In this document: piece after piece, positions 1-9,119 of the stretch | Numbering within the stretch: the first letter of the stretch is position 1 | Layout: each line of letters starts with the position of its first letter | Source of the DNA: Bacillus sp. UNC438CL73TsuS30 | GTDB taxonomy: Bacteria; Bacillota; Bacilli; Bacillales; Cytobacillaceae | DNA: 64,000 nucleotides | Assembly (NCBI RefSeq): GCF_000482325.1 | Contig: NZ_AXVA01000005.1 | Coordinates: 1 to 64,000 of the forward strand | Direction: 5' to 3' | The notes under the pieces: generated by a model | Told to the model about the DNA's origin: nothing | The model's database searches: none | What the model saw: the letters and a program-made list of their open reading frames with translations, nothing else | Made by a program: the position numbers and the translations under genes

Positions 1-180
<180 letters not shown>

Positions 181-436
181 ATAACGAAAAGCGGAGGCGA
201 CTTTTCAACTTTGAGAGACGTTGGAGAGCCGGCACTGCAAATCCTGCCTTTTGGATTTGTAGGGACGGATCGAAACGGCCGAAAAGTTAGGAGCCGAAGC
301 TAGACATGTCTTAAGGTGAACTCGTTTTTACTAAAACTTCTTCTGTATTATCTAGTTTTGAGGGAATGAAAAAAATAAATTTACCTCTTGAAAAATCTTA
401 AAAAGACATTATAATAAAATAGTGTCTGATAAATAG
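181..436 (+). other. 23S-5S spacer with palindromic repeat-like segment
   Basis: This 256-base spacer has no gene. Positions 184-306 start with aaaagcggaggcgac and end with ggagccgaagctagaca, and their inner ends (gacttttc and gaaaagtt) can pair. That arrangement resembles a dispersed palindromic repeat of Bacillus genomes, but I cannot confirm copy number here. The AT-rich remainder probably holds processing sites for 23S and 5S. Confidence 0.5.
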
Positions 437-553
<117 letters not shown>

Positions 554-563
554 TTTGTATAAT

Positions 564-639
564 GGAGGATTAGCTCAGCTGGGAGAGCATCTGCCTTACA
601 AGCAGAGGGTCGGCGGTTCGATCCCGTCATCCTCCACCA
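564..639 (+). tRNA. tRNA-Val (TAC)
   Basis: A 76-nt cloverleaf with encoded CCA, an anticodon loop reading TAC and an acceptor stem ggaggat/atcctcc. It is the first of 21 tRNAs. Its 3' part, from position 605 on, is repeated immediately downstream. Confidence 0.95.
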
Positions 640-744
640 TGATTTTTTCATGAATGTGAAAAAAATCTCCAGTAGAGGGTCGGCGGTTCGATCCCGTCAT
701 CCTCCACCATGATTTTTTCATGAATGTGAAAAAAATCTCCAGTA
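605..744 (+). repeat. Perfect 70-bp tandem duplication carrying the 3' half of tRNA-Val
   Basis: Positions 605-674 and 675-744 are identical by eye. Each unit starts in the variable region of tRNA-Val, runs through the T arm, acceptor strand and CCA, and includes the 35-nt spacer. The second copy (675-709) has no 5' half, so it cannot fold as a tRNA and is a tRNA fragment. The cause could be replication slippage or an assembly artefact. Confidence 0.9.
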
Positions 745-747
745 TAT

Positions 748-823
<76 letters not shown>

Positions 824-835
824 CCTTTATTTTTA

Positions 836-911
836 GAGCCATTAGCTCAGTTGGTAGAGCATCTGACTTTTAATCAGAGGGTCGAAGGTTCGAGTCCTTC
901 ATGGCTCACCA
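836..911 (+). tRNA. tRNA-Lys (TTT)
   Basis: A 76-nt cloverleaf with anticodon TTT, acceptor gagccat/atggctc and encoded CCA. Confidence 0.95.
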
Positions 912-946
912 GAGTTTTTTGCGGTAGCAAAATAACTTTCAATATT

Positions 947-1031
947 GCGGGTGTGGCGGAATTGGCAGACGCACCAGACTTAGGATCTGGCGCCGCAAGG
1001 CGTGGGGGTTCGACTCCCTTCACCCGCACCA
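947..1031 (+). tRNA. tRNA-Leu (TAG)
   Basis: An 85-nt class II tRNA with a long variable arm, anticodon TAG, acceptor gcgggtg/cacccgc and encoded CCA. The spacer before it (912-946) is nearly the same as the spacer before tRNA-Arg (1217-1250). Confidence 0.95.
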
Positions 1032-1047
1032 TTTAAGTTAAATATAT

Positions 1048-1122
1048 GCGGAAGTAGTTCAGTGGTAGAACACCACCTTGCCAAGGTGGGGGTCGCGGGT
1101 TCGAATCCCGTCTTCCGCTCCA
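1048..1122 (+). tRNA. tRNA-Gly (GCC)
   Basis: A 75-nt cloverleaf with anticodon GCC, acceptor gcggaag/cttccgc and encoded CCA. Confidence 0.95.
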
Positions 1123-1127
1123 CTCTT

Positions 1128-1216
1128 GCCGGGGTGGCGGAACTGGCAGACGCACAGGACTTAAAATCCTGCGGTAGGTGACTACCGTACCGGTTCGATT
1201 CCGGTCCTCGGCACCA
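1128..1216 (+). tRNA. tRNA-Leu (TAA)
   Basis: An 89-nt class II tRNA with a long variable arm, anticodon TAA and encoded CCA. Only 5 nt separate it from the preceding tRNA-Gly. Confidence 0.95.
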
Positions 1217-1250
1217 AGTTTTTTGCGCAAGCAAAATAACTTTCAATAAT

Positions 1251-1327
1251 GCGCCCGTAGCTCAATTGGATAGAGCGTTTGACTACGGATCAAAAGGTTA
1301 TGGGTTCGACTCCTTTCGGGCGCGCCA
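1251..1327 (+). tRNA. tRNA-Arg (ACG)
   Basis: A 77-nt cloverleaf with anticodon ACG (read as ICG after deamination), acceptor gcgcccg/cgggcgc and encoded CCA. Confidence 0.95.
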
Positions 1328-1331
1328 TTAT

Positions 1332-1412
1332 CGGGAAGGAAGTAGCTCAGCTTGGTAGAGCACTTGGTTTGGGACCAAGGGGTCGCAGGTTCGAATCCTG
1401 TCTTCCCGACCA
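1332..1412 (+). tRNA. tRNA-Pro (TGG) with a 4-nt insertion after the acceptor strand
   Basis: Apart from one change the sequence is a standard Bacillus tRNA-Pro with anticodon TGG, intact D, anticodon and T arms and encoded CCA. The 5' end reads cgggaag-gaag-tagctcag where relatives read cgggaag-tagctcag, so gaag is duplicated. The acceptor pair cgggaag/cttcccg is kept, but the linker to the D stem grows from 2 to 6 nt, giving 81 nt in all. The gene may be impaired or the insertion a sequencing error. Confidence 0.8.
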
Positions 1413-1431
1413 GTATCTTTAACTATATTAT

Positions 1432-1504
1432 GGGGTCTTAGCTCAGCTGGGAGAGCGCCTGCTTTGCACGCAGGAGGTCAGGGGTTCGATCCCCCTAGAC
1501 TCCA
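1432..1504 (+). tRNA. tRNA-Ala (TGC), CCA not encoded
   Basis: A 73-nt cloverleaf ending at the discriminator A. Anticodon TGC and acceptor ggggtct/agactcc. The next bases are ctt, so the CCA end must be added by CCA nucleotidyltransferase. Confidence 0.94.
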
Positions 1505-1522
1505 CTTATCTAATAATATTTT

Positions 1523-1599
1523 GGCGGTGTAGCTCAGCTGGCTAGAGCGTACGGTTCATACCCGTAAGGTCGGGGGTTCGATCCCCTCCGCCGCTACCA
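1523..1599 (+). tRNA. tRNA-Met (CAT), elongator type
   Basis: A 77-nt cloverleaf with a CAT anticodon and encoded CCA. Its body matches the elongator Met tRNA of Bacillus, not the initiator (1840) or the CAT-type Ile tRNA (1606). Confidence 0.88.
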
Positions 1600-1605
1600 A
1601 AAGAG

Positions 1606-1682
1606 GGACCTTTAGCTCAGCTGGTTAGAGCAGACGGCTCATAACCGTCCGGTCGTAGGTTCGAGTCCTACAAGGTCCACCA
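1606..1682 (+). tRNA. tRNA-Ile2 (CAT, lysidine type)
   Basis: A 77-nt cloverleaf with CAT anticodon, acceptor ggacctt/aaggtcc and encoded CCA. The anticodon arm (gacggctcataaccgtc) resembles bacterial tRNA-Ile2, whose C34 is changed to lysidine by TilS to read AUA. The Ile2 assignment is by family resemblance and array order. Confidence 0.8.
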
Positions 1683-1700
1683 ATAGATTTGATATATTAC

Positions 1701-1793
1701 GGAGGAATACCCAAGTCCGGCTGAAGGGATCGGTCTTGAAAACCGACAGGCGGGTTAAACCGCGCGGGGGTTCGAATCCCTCTTCCTCCGCCA
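1701..1793 (+). tRNA. tRNA-Ser (TGA)
   Basis: A 93-nt class II tRNA with a long variable arm, anticodon TGA, acceptor ggaggaa/ttcctcc and encoded CCA. Confidence 0.95.
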
Positions 1794-1839
1794 TATGATT
1801 TTATCTTCAGCATTTAGTTTTGGCTTTAATTTCTATTAT

Positions 1840-1913
<74 letters not shown>

Positions 1914-1916
1914 TTT

Positions 1917-1993
1917 GGTCTGGTAGTTCAGTTGGTTAGAATGCCTGCCTGTCACGCAGGAGGTCGCGGGTTCGAGTCCCGTCCAGACCGCCA
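1917..1993 (+). tRNA. tRNA-Asp (GTC)
   Basis: A 77-nt cloverleaf with anticodon GTC, acceptor ggtctgg/ccagacc and encoded CCA. Confidence 0.95.
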
Positions 1994-1999
1994 TATGTT

Positions 2000-2075
2000 G
2001 GCTCAGTAGCTCAGTCGGTAGAGCAAAGGACTGAAAATCCTTGTGTCGGCGGTTCGATTCCGTCCTGAGCCACCA
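2000..2075 (+). tRNA. tRNA-Phe (GAA)
   Basis: A 76-nt cloverleaf with anticodon GAA, acceptor ggctcag/ctgagcc and encoded CCA. Confidence 0.95.
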
Positions 2076-2107
2076 TTTAAACTTTAGATTAACATGATTC
2101 CTTTTAT

Positions 2108-2184
2108 GGCGGTTGTGGCGAAGTGGTTAACGCATCGGATTGTGGTTCCGACATTCGTGGGTTCGATTCCCATCAGCCGCCCCA
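2108..2184 (+). tRNA. tRNA-His (GTG)
   Basis: A cloverleaf with anticodon GTG and an extra 5' G able to pair with the discriminator C, the identity mark of tRNA-His. CCA is encoded. Confidence 0.94.
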
Positions 2185-2190
2185 TAAAAT

Positions 2191-2264
2191 GCGGGTGTAG
2201 TTTACTGGTAAAACCTCAGCCTTCCAAGCTGATGTAGTGGGTTCGATTCCCATCACCCGCTCCA
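2191..2264 (+). tRNA. tRNA-Gly (TCC)
   Basis: A 74-nt cloverleaf with anticodon TCC, acceptor gcgggtg/cacccgc and encoded CCA. It complements the GCC isoacceptor at 1048. Confidence 0.95.
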
Positions 2265-2270
2265 AAATAT

Positions 2271-2347
<77 letters not shown>

Positions 2348-2359
2348 TATTTCAATTGT

Positions 2360-2434
2360 TCCGCAGTAGCTCAGTGGTAGAGCTATCGGCTGTTAACCGA
2401 TCGGTCGTAGGTTCGAGTCCTACCTGCGGAGCCA
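2360..2434 (+). tRNA. tRNA-Asn (GTT)
   Basis: A 75-nt cloverleaf with anticodon GTT, acceptor tccgcag/ctgcgga and encoded CCA. Confidence 0.95.
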
Positions 2435-2438
2435 TATA

Positions 2439-2528
2439 GAGAAGTACCCAAGTGGCTCAAGGGGCTCCCCTGCTAAGGGAGTAGGTCGGGTGACCGGCGC
2501 GAGGGTTCGAATCCCTTCTTCTCTGCCA
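2439..2528 (+). tRNA. tRNA-Ser (GCT)
   Basis: A 90-nt class II tRNA with anticodon GCT, a long variable arm and encoded CCA. Confidence 0.95.
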
Positions 2529-2540
2529 TAAAATTTAATT

Positions 2541-2612
2541 GGCCCCTTGGTCAAGCGGTTAAGACACCGCCCTTTCACGGCGGTAACACGGGTTCGAATC
2601 CCGTAGGGGTCA
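2541..2612 (+). tRNA. tRNA-Glu (TTC), CCA not encoded
   Basis: A 72-nt cloverleaf with anticodon TTC and acceptor ggcccct/aggggtc. It ends at the discriminator A and tat follows instead of CCA. It is the last tRNA of the array. Confidence 0.94.
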
Positions 2613-2618
2613 TATTGT

Positions 2619-2649
2619 AAAGCTGATGATTAAGTTCATCAGCTTTTTT
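2619..2649 (+). terminator. Intrinsic terminator of the rRNA-tRNA operon
   Basis: The arms aagctgatga and ttcatcagctt form a hairpin followed by a run of T. It lies directly after tRNA-Glu and closes the operon. Confidence 0.9.
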
Positions 2650-2774
2650 GTATTTTAGGGATCGTTTTGGAAAAATAATGGCGAATAAGCTTTTGGAAGA
2701 TGTTTTGGTAAAAAGTCCATAAGGCTATCAATGCTGCATTTATAATGGGGCACTTTATTTTGCATCTTCCTTAT

Positions 2775-3293
2775 AATACTTTCCAGTTCCCCCTGTTTAT
2801 TTTCCGGTTTCAGCAAAATACTTTCCACTTAAGAAGATTTACTATCCAATTAGCTCAAAGTCCCGTAAAACTGGACTGTAAGCGACCAAACAGATGATTT
2901 ATAAAGGATTTTCTGTATTAAATACAAAGTTAAATTGTGTTTTTAAATTTATTATCCACTTTTCCAAAAATACTTTCCGGTTCCGCTTGTTTACTTTCCA
3001 GTACTAATAAAATACTTTCCACTTAAAGTGATTTACTACCAACTTCCTCCAAATACTTTCCGCTTTCTACGTTTTACTTTCCGATTAAATTGATTTACTA
3101 TCAAACTACCTTCAAAGGCACATAAAACCATAATATTGCCTGTGGAATAGGAGGGATTTAAGGAGGATTCACCATATGTATTACATATTTTAGTACAGGT
3201 TTTAACTTTACTTTCTTCTTCCCCGAAAATACTTTCCAGTTGCCATGATTTACTTTCCACCGACCTACCAAAACTTATCGTCCACCTTGATCC
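2775..3293. repeat. 21-bp periodic repeat array (core actttcc)
   Basis: The core actttcc or a close variant begins at 2778, 2799, 2820 and 2841, at 2972, 2993, 3014, 3035, 3055, 3076 and 3097, and at 3231, 3252 and 3273. Spacing is 21 bp, with one 20-bp step. Bases before the core alternate between aat and ttt, giving a 42-bp higher-order period. Read on the minus strand, one frame gives a 7-residue pattern W-K-V-[FN]-x-x-x broken by stop codons. It may be a decayed heptapeptide-repeat gene or a non-coding periodic element. Confidence 0.85.
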
Positions 3294-3530
3294 AAACCGA
3301 TCCGCTCTCCAATAATATTTTCCTCAATATACCTTCCACTTCATCAATCAAAAAATGTAAACGTTGCCATGCAGAAACTTTTTTTAAGAGATTTCATCTG
3401 TTTTTGTCGAGGAACGTTATTTTCTTTGTCTGTTGCGGTCGAATTCCGTCGAAATAACAAGCAATATGGAGTTTGATAATAGTTATTGTCAGAAAACATA
3501 AAAAAGTATTTCAACGAAAATACAATAATT

Positions 3531-3544
3531 ACAATTATAATTGT
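3531..3544. promoter_or_regulatory. 14-bp perfect palindrome upstream of glgB
   Basis: The bases acaattataattgt read the same on both strands and lie 40 bp before the glgB start. The site could be an operator. The regulator is unknown, and an AT-rich palindrome of this size can arise by chance. Confidence 0.35.
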
Positions 3545-3583
3545 ACTTTGTAATACATATTTTCAATGGAGATGAGAAAAGCC

Positions 3584-5530
3584 ATGGCAGTGAATACATT
3601 TTTTCCTACTGACTATCAGTTGCATTTATTTCATGAAGGAAGCTTTTTTCAAAGTCACCAGCTTTTTGGCGCTCATATCTATAAAGATTCCGATAAAGTA
3701 TATACACGGTTTTGCGTATGGGCCCCTAGGGCACAAGAGGTGAGGCTAGCTGGCGATTTTAATAATTGGAACGGTAAGGGATATGAACTACAAAAAGTGA
3801 ATGATGATGGTGTCTGGATTCTCATAATGGACCAAGATCTTGAAGGACGCCTTTATAAGTACGAAATTATTACTGAAAATGGTGAGGTCATCAAAAAGGC
3901 TGATCCATATGCATTTTATTCAGAACTTCGTCCGAATACTGCATCAGTTGTTTATTCATTAGAAGGCTATATGTGGCAGGATGAACAGTGGATGAATCAG
4001 AGAAGGAAAAAAAACTTTCTATCAGAGCCTTCTGTTATCTATGAAGTTCATTTAGGGTCCTGGCTGAAGAAGCAGGATGAAGAATTTTTATCCTATAAAG
4101 AATTGGCAGCAGAACTTCTTCCCTATGTACTTGAACATGGGTTCACACATATTGAGTTATTACCCCTTGTTGAACATCCGCTCGATGCGTCTTGGGGGTA
4201 TCAGGGTACAGGTTATTATTCTGTAACTTCAAGATATGGTAAACCGGAAGATTTCATGTATTTTGTTGACCAGTGCCACCAGCAAGGAATAGGAGTTATT
4301 CTTGACTGGGTACCAGGGCATTTTTGTAAAGATGCACATGGTTTATATCAGTTTGATGGTTCGCATCTATACTCTTATAGTCATGAACATGATCGGGAAA
4401 ACCCGGTATGGGGGACAGCGAATTTTGATTTAGGAAAAGCTGAAGTGCAGAGCTTCCTTATTTCAAATGCCTTTTTTTGGATGACATACTACCATATTGA
4501 TGGTTTTCGAATGGATGCGGTTGCCAATATCATTTATTGGCCGAATGCCGATGGAAAAATTGAAAACCCATATGGGATTGAATTTTTAAAGAAATTGAAC
4601 AAAGAAATCCACGAATATGATCCATCCTTCTTGGTGATTGGAGAGGACTCAACTGATTTTCCTCGTGTCACCACACCGGTTTGTTATGGAGGATTAGGCT
4701 TCGATTATAAATGGAATATGGGCTGGATGAATGACATGCTTGAATATATGGAGACACCCCCTTATTCTCGTTCAAAAGTCCATTCAAATGTATCCTTTTC
4801 GCTTTTATATGCATTTTCAGAAAACTTCATGCTTCCATTCTCTCACGATGAAGTTGTCCACGGAAAAAAATCATTATTAGACAAAATGCCAGGTGATTAT
4901 TGGGATAAGTTTGCACAATTACGACTTTTATTGGGCTATATGTACGCCCACCCTGGAAAGAAACTGTTATTTATGGGATTTGAACTGGGGCAATTTTCCG
5001 AATGGAAAGATAAAGAACAGCTTGATTGGAACTTGCTGGAGTATGACATGCATCAAAAAATGAATGTGTATGTTAAAGAATTAACAAAGTTTTACAAACG
5101 TTCAAAACCTCTTTTTGAATTAGACCATCTTCAGGACGGATTTGAATGGATTGATGTAGATAATCATCACCAATCAATCTTTTCTTTTATCCGAAAAGGC
5201 AAAAAGGTGGAAGAGTCATTAATTATTATTTGTAATTTTACAGGGGTTGGTTATGAAAATTATCGGATTGGTGTTCCGTCCCCTGGAGAATATCGGGAAA
5301 TTTTTAATAATGATTATGAAATATTCGGCGGTGCCGGATGGATGAATAAAAAGAAAATCATCTCTAAAGAGGAGCCGTTTCATGGTAGGGGATACTCTGT
5401 TGAAGTGACCATTCCACCATATGGATTCCTCATTATTAGACCTGTTAAAAAACGAAAGGAGCGAAAAGGAAATGGGAAAGAAAAAGTGCGTAGCCATGCT
5501 ATTGGCAGGAGGAAAAGGGAGCAGACTTAA
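3584..5530 (+). CDS. glgB: 1,4-alpha-glucan branching enzyme GlgB
   Basis: GlgB transfers short alpha-1,4 chains to O6 of glucose units and so creates the alpha-1,6 branches of glycogen. The 648-residue protein has an N-terminal CBM48 domain (about residues 25-110), a GH13 barrel with the family motifs [21 protein letters not shown] and [12 protein letters not shown], and a C-terminal all-beta domain. The ATG at 3584 is preferred over that at 3566 because ggagatg sits about 9 nt before it. It is the first gene of glgBCDAP. The 3' end overlaps glgC by 59 bp in another frame, and the arginine- and lysine-rich tail lies within this overlap. Glycogen genes of this order are linked to sporulation in B. 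subtilis, which is knowledge of the family and not seen here. Confidence 0.95.
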   Translation: MAVNTFFPTDYQLHLFHEGSFFQSHQLFGAHIYKDSDKVYTRFCVWAPRAQEVRLAGDFNNWNGKGYELQKVNDDGVWILIMDQDLEGRLYKYEIITENGEVIKKADPYAFYSELRPNTASVVYSLEGYMWQDEQWMNQRRKKNFLSEPSVIYEVHLGSWLKKQDEEFLSYKELAAELLPYVLEHGFTHIELLPLVEHPLDASWGYQGTGYYSVTSRYGKPEDFMYFVDQCHQQGIGVILDWVPGHFCKDAHGLYQFDGSHLYSYSHEHDRENPVWGTANFDLGKAEVQSFLISNAFFWMTYYHIDGFRMDAVANIIYWPNADGKIENPYGIEFLKKLNKEIHEYDPSFLVIGEDSTDFPRVTTPVCYGGLGFDYKWNMGWMNDMLEYMETPPYSRSKVHSNVSFSLLYAFSENFMLPFSHDEVVHGKKSLLDKMPGDYWDKFAQLRLLLGYMYAHPGKKLLFMGFELGQFSEWKDKEQLDWNLLEYDMHQKMNVYVKELTKFYKRSKPLFELDHLQDGFEWIDVDNHHQSIFSFIRKGKKVEESLIIICNFTGVGYENYRIGVPSPGEYREIFNNDYEIFGGAGWMNKKKIISKEEPFHGRGYSVEVTIPPYGFLIIRPVKKRKERKGNGKEKVRSHAIGRRKREQT

Positions 5531-6617
5531 TTCTCTCACAAAGGACCTTGCAAAACCGGCTGTACCTTTTGGGGGGAAATACCGGATTATTGATTTTCCC
5601 TTAAGTAACTGCTCCAATTCCGGTATCGATACCGTTGGTGTTTTAACACAATATCAGCCATTACTGCTCAACTCGTATATAGGAATTGGCAGTGCCTGGG
5701 ATCTTGACCGTAAGGATGGCGGTGTAACTGTTTTACCTCCATATAGTGAATCGTCTGAAGTGAAGTGGTACACAGGTACGGCTAGTGCTATTTATCAAAA
5801 TTTAAATTATCTTAAACAATACCAGCCGGAATATGTGTTAATTCTTTCCGGAGATCACATTTATAAAATGAACTATGAAAGCATGCTTGAATATCATATT
5901 GAAAAAAGGGCGGATGTCACGATTTCCCTAATTGAAGTGCCATGGGCAGAAGCAAACCGCTTTGGCATTATGAGTACGAATGAGGATATGAGAATTACAG
6001 AGTTTGAGGAAAAGCCAAGCAGTCCTAAAAATAATCTTGCTTCCATGGGCATTTACATTTTTAGCTGGAATATACTGAAAGAATATTTGGAAATGGATGA
6101 AAGAAATCCTCATTCCAGTCATGACTTTGGAAAGGATGTTATTCCGTTATTACTAGATGAAAAGAAGAAACTTTTTGCCTACCCATTTAAAGGATACTGG
6201 AAAGATGTAGGTACGGTCCAAAGCCTTTGGGAGGCCAATATGGATTTATTAAATGATAAGTGTGAATTAGATTTATTCGATCTTGACTGGAGAATTTATT
6301 CAGTTAATCCGAATCAACCACCTCAATATATTGCTCCAAATGCCATCGTAAAAGAATCACTTATCAACGAGGGCTGCACCATTGAAGGGGAGATTGAAAA
6401 GTCAGTTCTTTTTCAAGGGGTAAGTGTGGGGCAAGGGACAATTATAAAAGAATCAGTCATTATGCCTGATGCAATTATTGGTAATAATGTTTTGATTGAA
6501 AAGGCAATTGTTCCAAGTGAAGTTACGGTTCCGGATGGAACAGTCATTCGTTCATATGAAGATGAAATTATTCTTGTGACAGAAGAAATGTTAAGTGGGC
6601 TATATCCTGCGTTTTAA
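5472..6617 (+). CDS. glgC: Glucose-1-phosphate adenylyltransferase, catalytic subunit GlgC
   Basis: GlgC makes ADP-glucose from glucose-1-phosphate and ATP, the committed step of bacterial glycogen synthesis. The 381-residue protein starts with the nucleotidyltransferase signature [10 protein letters not shown], followed by [19 protein letters not shown], and ends in a left-handed beta-helix domain (about residues 290-370). The ATG at 5472 follows aaaagga, begins at the family's usual N-terminus and gives the usual length of about 380 residues. An upstream in-frame ATG at 5421 is inside glgB and has no binding site. It probably works with GlgD as a heterotetramer. Confidence 0.96.
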   Translation: MGKKKCVAMLLAGGKGSRLNSLTKDLAKPAVPFGGKYRIIDFPLSNCSNSGIDTVGVLTQYQPLLLNSYIGIGSAWDLDRKDGGVTVLPPYSESSEVKWYTGTASAIYQNLNYLKQYQPEYVLILSGDHIYKMNYESMLEYHIEKRADVTISLIEVPWAEANRFGIMSTNEDMRITEFEEKPSSPKNNLASMGIYIFSWNILKEYLEMDERNPHSSHDFGKDVIPLLLDEKKKLFAYPFKGYWKDVGTVQSLWEANMDLLNDKCELDLFDLDWRIYSVNPNQPPQYIAPNAIVKESLINEGCTIEGEIEKSVLFQGVSVGQGTIIKESVIMPDAIIGNNVLIEKAIVPSEVTVPDGTVIRSYEDEIILVTEEMLSGLYPAF

Positions 6618-6639
6618 ATAATTAAGGAGGGAATAAGGT

Positions 6640-7671
6640 TTGAAAAGAAAGCTATTAGGAGTAATTGACGCAACAACCTATCATGAAGATTTAGAGGACT
6701 TAATCACACACCGCTCACTTGCAGCCCTTCCTTTTGGCGGGCGCTATCGAATAATTGATTTTATTCTTTCCAACATGGTTAATTCCGGAATCCGCAGCGT
6801 GGCGATTTTTCCGAAGCAACAATACCGATCATTAATGGACCATTTAGGTTCAGGAAAGAATTGGGATCTAAATCGAAAACGAGATGGACTGTTCTTTTTT
6901 CCTTCGCCCATTCTCGAAAATGATCAAAACAAAGTCGGTTCATTTGATCATTTTGCGGCTAATATGGACTATTTTTATCGCAGCACCCAAGAATACGCGA
7001 TTATTGCTAATTGCTATACTGTTTTTAATATGAACTTTAAACCTCTTTTGGATTGGCATATCCGTTCAGGTTGTGATATCACAGAACTCCATCACAAAGA
7101 TGGCCAGCCGATGGAGATTTACTTAGTAAAAACCTCCCTGCTTATGAAATTAATTGAAGCCAGAAATGAAACAGGGTATACCTGTATGAAAGACGTTGTT
7201 AGGGATATTTATCATGAATACACAGTTTGCCACCATGTATATGATGGATATGCAGTAATGATCGATTCATTCCAAAACTATTATTCTACGAGTATGGAAA
7301 TGTTAAACCCGGCTGTTTGGAAGCAGTTATTTTTAAAAGACCTGCCAATTTTAACAAAGGTAAAGGATGAGCCGCCATCTAAATATATCAAAGGCTCAAG
7401 CGTAAAAAATACGATGATTGCCAATGGCTGCTTAATCAACGGTACAGTTGAAAATAGCATTATCTCCAGGGGCGTTAAAATTGGTAAAGGATCAGTTATT
7501 AAAAACTGTATTATCATGCAGAAGTGTCAAATCGAGGATAATTGTTACCTAGATTCGGTGATTTTAGATAAGGATGTCAAAGTTCAGGCTGGAACCCAAT
7601 TAACGGGTACAGCTCAGAATCCATATGTTATTCGTAAAGGTACGAAACAAGGAGTGTTGATTAATTCGTGA
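6640..7671 (+). CDS. glgD: Glucose-1-phosphate adenylyltransferase regulatory subunit GlgD
   Basis: GlgD is the non-catalytic paralogue that associates with GlgC in Bacillaceae and modulates ADP-glucose synthesis. The 343-residue protein retains the nucleotidyltransferase fold ([17 protein letters not shown]) and the C-terminal hexapeptide beta-helix, but the glycine-rich GGKGSRL loop of GlgC is absent, which fits a regulatory role. The start is a TTG at 6640 with a strong aaggagg 9 nt upstream. It ends in a 4-bp overlap with glgA, indicating translational coupling. Confidence 0.93.
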   Translation: MKRKLLGVIDATTYHEDLEDLITHRSLAALPFGGRYRIIDFILSNMVNSGIRSVAIFPKQQYRSLMDHLGSGKNWDLNRKRDGLFFFPSPILENDQNKVGSFDHFAANMDYFYRSTQEYAIIANCYTVFNMNFKPLLDWHIRSGCDITELHHKDGQPMEIYLVKTSLLMKLIEARNETGYTCMKDVVRDIYHEYTVCHHVYDGYAVMIDSFQNYYSTSMEMLNPAVWKQLFLKDLPILTKVKDEPPSKYIKGSSVKNTMIANGCLINGTVENSIISRGVKIGKGSVIKNCIIMQKCQIEDNCYLDSVILDKDVKVQAGTQLTGTAQNPYVIRKGTKQGVLINS

Positions 7672-9119
7672 AAGTTTTATTTACAGTTTCTGAGTGTGGT
7701 CCGTTTGTAAAATCTGGAGGGCTTGCAGATGTTGCTGGCTCTCTTCCAAAAGAATTAAAAAGTCTTGGTACAGATGTAAGAGTGATCCTTCCTAAATATG
7801 GTACAATTTCTGATGAATTTAAGAGGGAAATGAAAAAGATAAAGGAATTTACTGTTCCAGTAGGCTGGAGAAATCAATATTGCGGGATTGAAGAGCTGGT
7901 TTACCAAGGACTTACCTTTTATTTTGTCGATAATGAATATTATTTCAAACGAGAAAGCCTTTATGGTTTCTTTGATGATGGTGAAAGATTTGCTTTCTTT
8001 AACCGGGCTGTGTTAGAAGCCTTATCACACCTTAATTTCTTTCCAGATGTCCTCCACTGCCATGACTGGCATACAGCGATGATTCCTTTCCTTCTAAGAA
8101 AGGAATATTATCAACGAAAAGGGTACGGTAAAATCCGCACCGTCTTTACGATTCATAATCTTCAATTTCAGGGAATTTACCCAAATGAAGTATTAGAGGA
8201 TTTATTTGGAATGGACCGAAAGGCTGTCGATTTGGGACAACTGGAGTTTTTCGGAAATGTTAATTTTATGAAAGCTGCTATTGTTGCCGCCGATAAAATT
8301 ACGACAGTCAGTCCTACGTATAAGCAGGAAATACAAACACCAACCTATGGTGAAAAGTTGAACGGTCTCTTGAAAACAAGGGAAGAAGACCTTCTTGGAA
8401 TCCTAAATGGGATTGATGAGGATTTTTATAATCCGGAAAAGGATCCATTTATTTATCAAACCTACACGGCCAATAATCATGAGAAAAAGTCTGTTAATAA
8501 ACGCGAGATTCAAAAGCTCTTTGGACTGCCGCAGTCCTCTGGGACTCCGCTAATGGTGATGATTTCCCGACTTACGAAACAAAAAGGGCTTGACCTGGTT
8601 AAATGCGTCCTTAGGGAAATCCTGCAAGAGGATATACAATTAATTGTTCTTGGAACAGGCGATTACGAGTTTGAGGAATATTTTAGACAGGCTGCAAGGG
8701 TTTATCCTGAAAAGTTAAAGGTATATACCGGATTTAGTGAAGAACTGGCTCATAGGCTGTATGCTGGGGCAGACCTATTTTTAATGCCGTCACTATTTGA
8801 GCCGTGCGGGCTTGGTCAGATTATTGCCATGAAATACGGTGCCATCCCGATTGTCAGAGAAACTGGAGGGTTGAATGATACCGTTCAATCCTGGAATGAA
8901 ACAACAGGTGAAGGAAACGGCTTCTCCTTCAGTCATTTTAATGCACATGATATGCTTTATACGATTCAGAGAGCCATTCATTTTTACCATAATCAGAATA
9001 TATGGCCAAAGCTCGTAAAGAGGGCAATGGAGACGGATAATAGTTGGGCACAGTCAGCATTCAGATATAATCAACTCTATGCAGAGCTCATCTCAAGGAG
9101 TGAAACTCATGTTTTCTAA
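7668..9119 (+). CDS. glgA: Glycogen synthase GlgA (ADP-glucose type)
   Basis: GlgA extends alpha-1,4-glucan chains using ADP-glucose. The 483-residue protein has an N-terminal GT5 domain with the KSGGLADV substrate loop at residues 15-22, and a C-terminal GT-B domain with [11 protein letters not shown] and the [14 protein letters not shown] motif. Translation starts at a GTG that overlaps the glgD stop codon. The glgP start lies inside its last codons, so the operon is tightly coupled. Confidence 0.96.
   Translation: MKVLFTVSECGPFVKSGGLADVAGSLPKELKSLGTDVRVILPKYGTISDEFKREMKKIKEFTVPVGWRNQYCGIEELVYQGLTFYFVDNEYYFKRESLYGFFDDGERFAFFNRAVLEALSHLNFFPDVLHCHDWHTAMIPFLLRKEYYQRKGYGKIRTVFTIHNLQFQGIYPNEVLEDLFGMDRKAVDLGQLEFFGNVNFMKAAIVAADKITTVSPTYKQEIQTPTYGEKLNGLLKTREEDLLGILNGIDEDFYNPEKDPFIYQTYTANNHEKKSVNKREIQKLFGLPQSSGTPLMVMISRLTKQKGLDLVKCVLREILQEDIQLIVLGTGDYEFEEYFRQAARVYPEKLKVYTGFSEELAHRLYAGADLFLMPSLFEPCGLGQIIAMKYGAIPIVRETGGLNDTVQSWNETTGEGNGFSFSHFNAHDMLYTIQRAIHFYHNQNIWPKLVKRAMETDNSWAQSAFRYNQLYAELISRSETHVF

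Larger units (their letters stand above)
2650..3583. other. Gene-free region before the glycogen operon
   Basis: About 930 bases contain no credible gene. The main content is the 21-bp periodic array at 2775-3293, described separately. The few short open frames here are made of, or interrupted by, these repeats and have no ribosome binding site. The AT-rich 3' end should hold the glgB promoter, but I could not settle on one. Confidence 0.7.

Noticed and set aside
2775..3293. A CRISPR array
   Set aside because: Repeat cores are only 7-10 bp at 21-bp spacing, without long identical repeats, unique spacers or cas genes.
3036..3457. Open frames of 70-74 codons before glgB
   Set aside because: The minus-strand frame is built from the 21-bp repeats and the plus-strand frame has no binding site or family resemblance. 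I treat both as non-coding or decayed.
3486..3566. A sigma-E or sigma-A promoter for glgB
   Set aside because: Candidate hexamers (for example TTGTCA at 3486 and TACAAT at 3521) do not have acceptable spacing, so I do not list a promoter although one must exist.
5219..5617. A 132-codon minus-strand frame opposite glgB and glgC
   Set aside because: It lies entirely antisense to two strongly supported genes and has no binding site.
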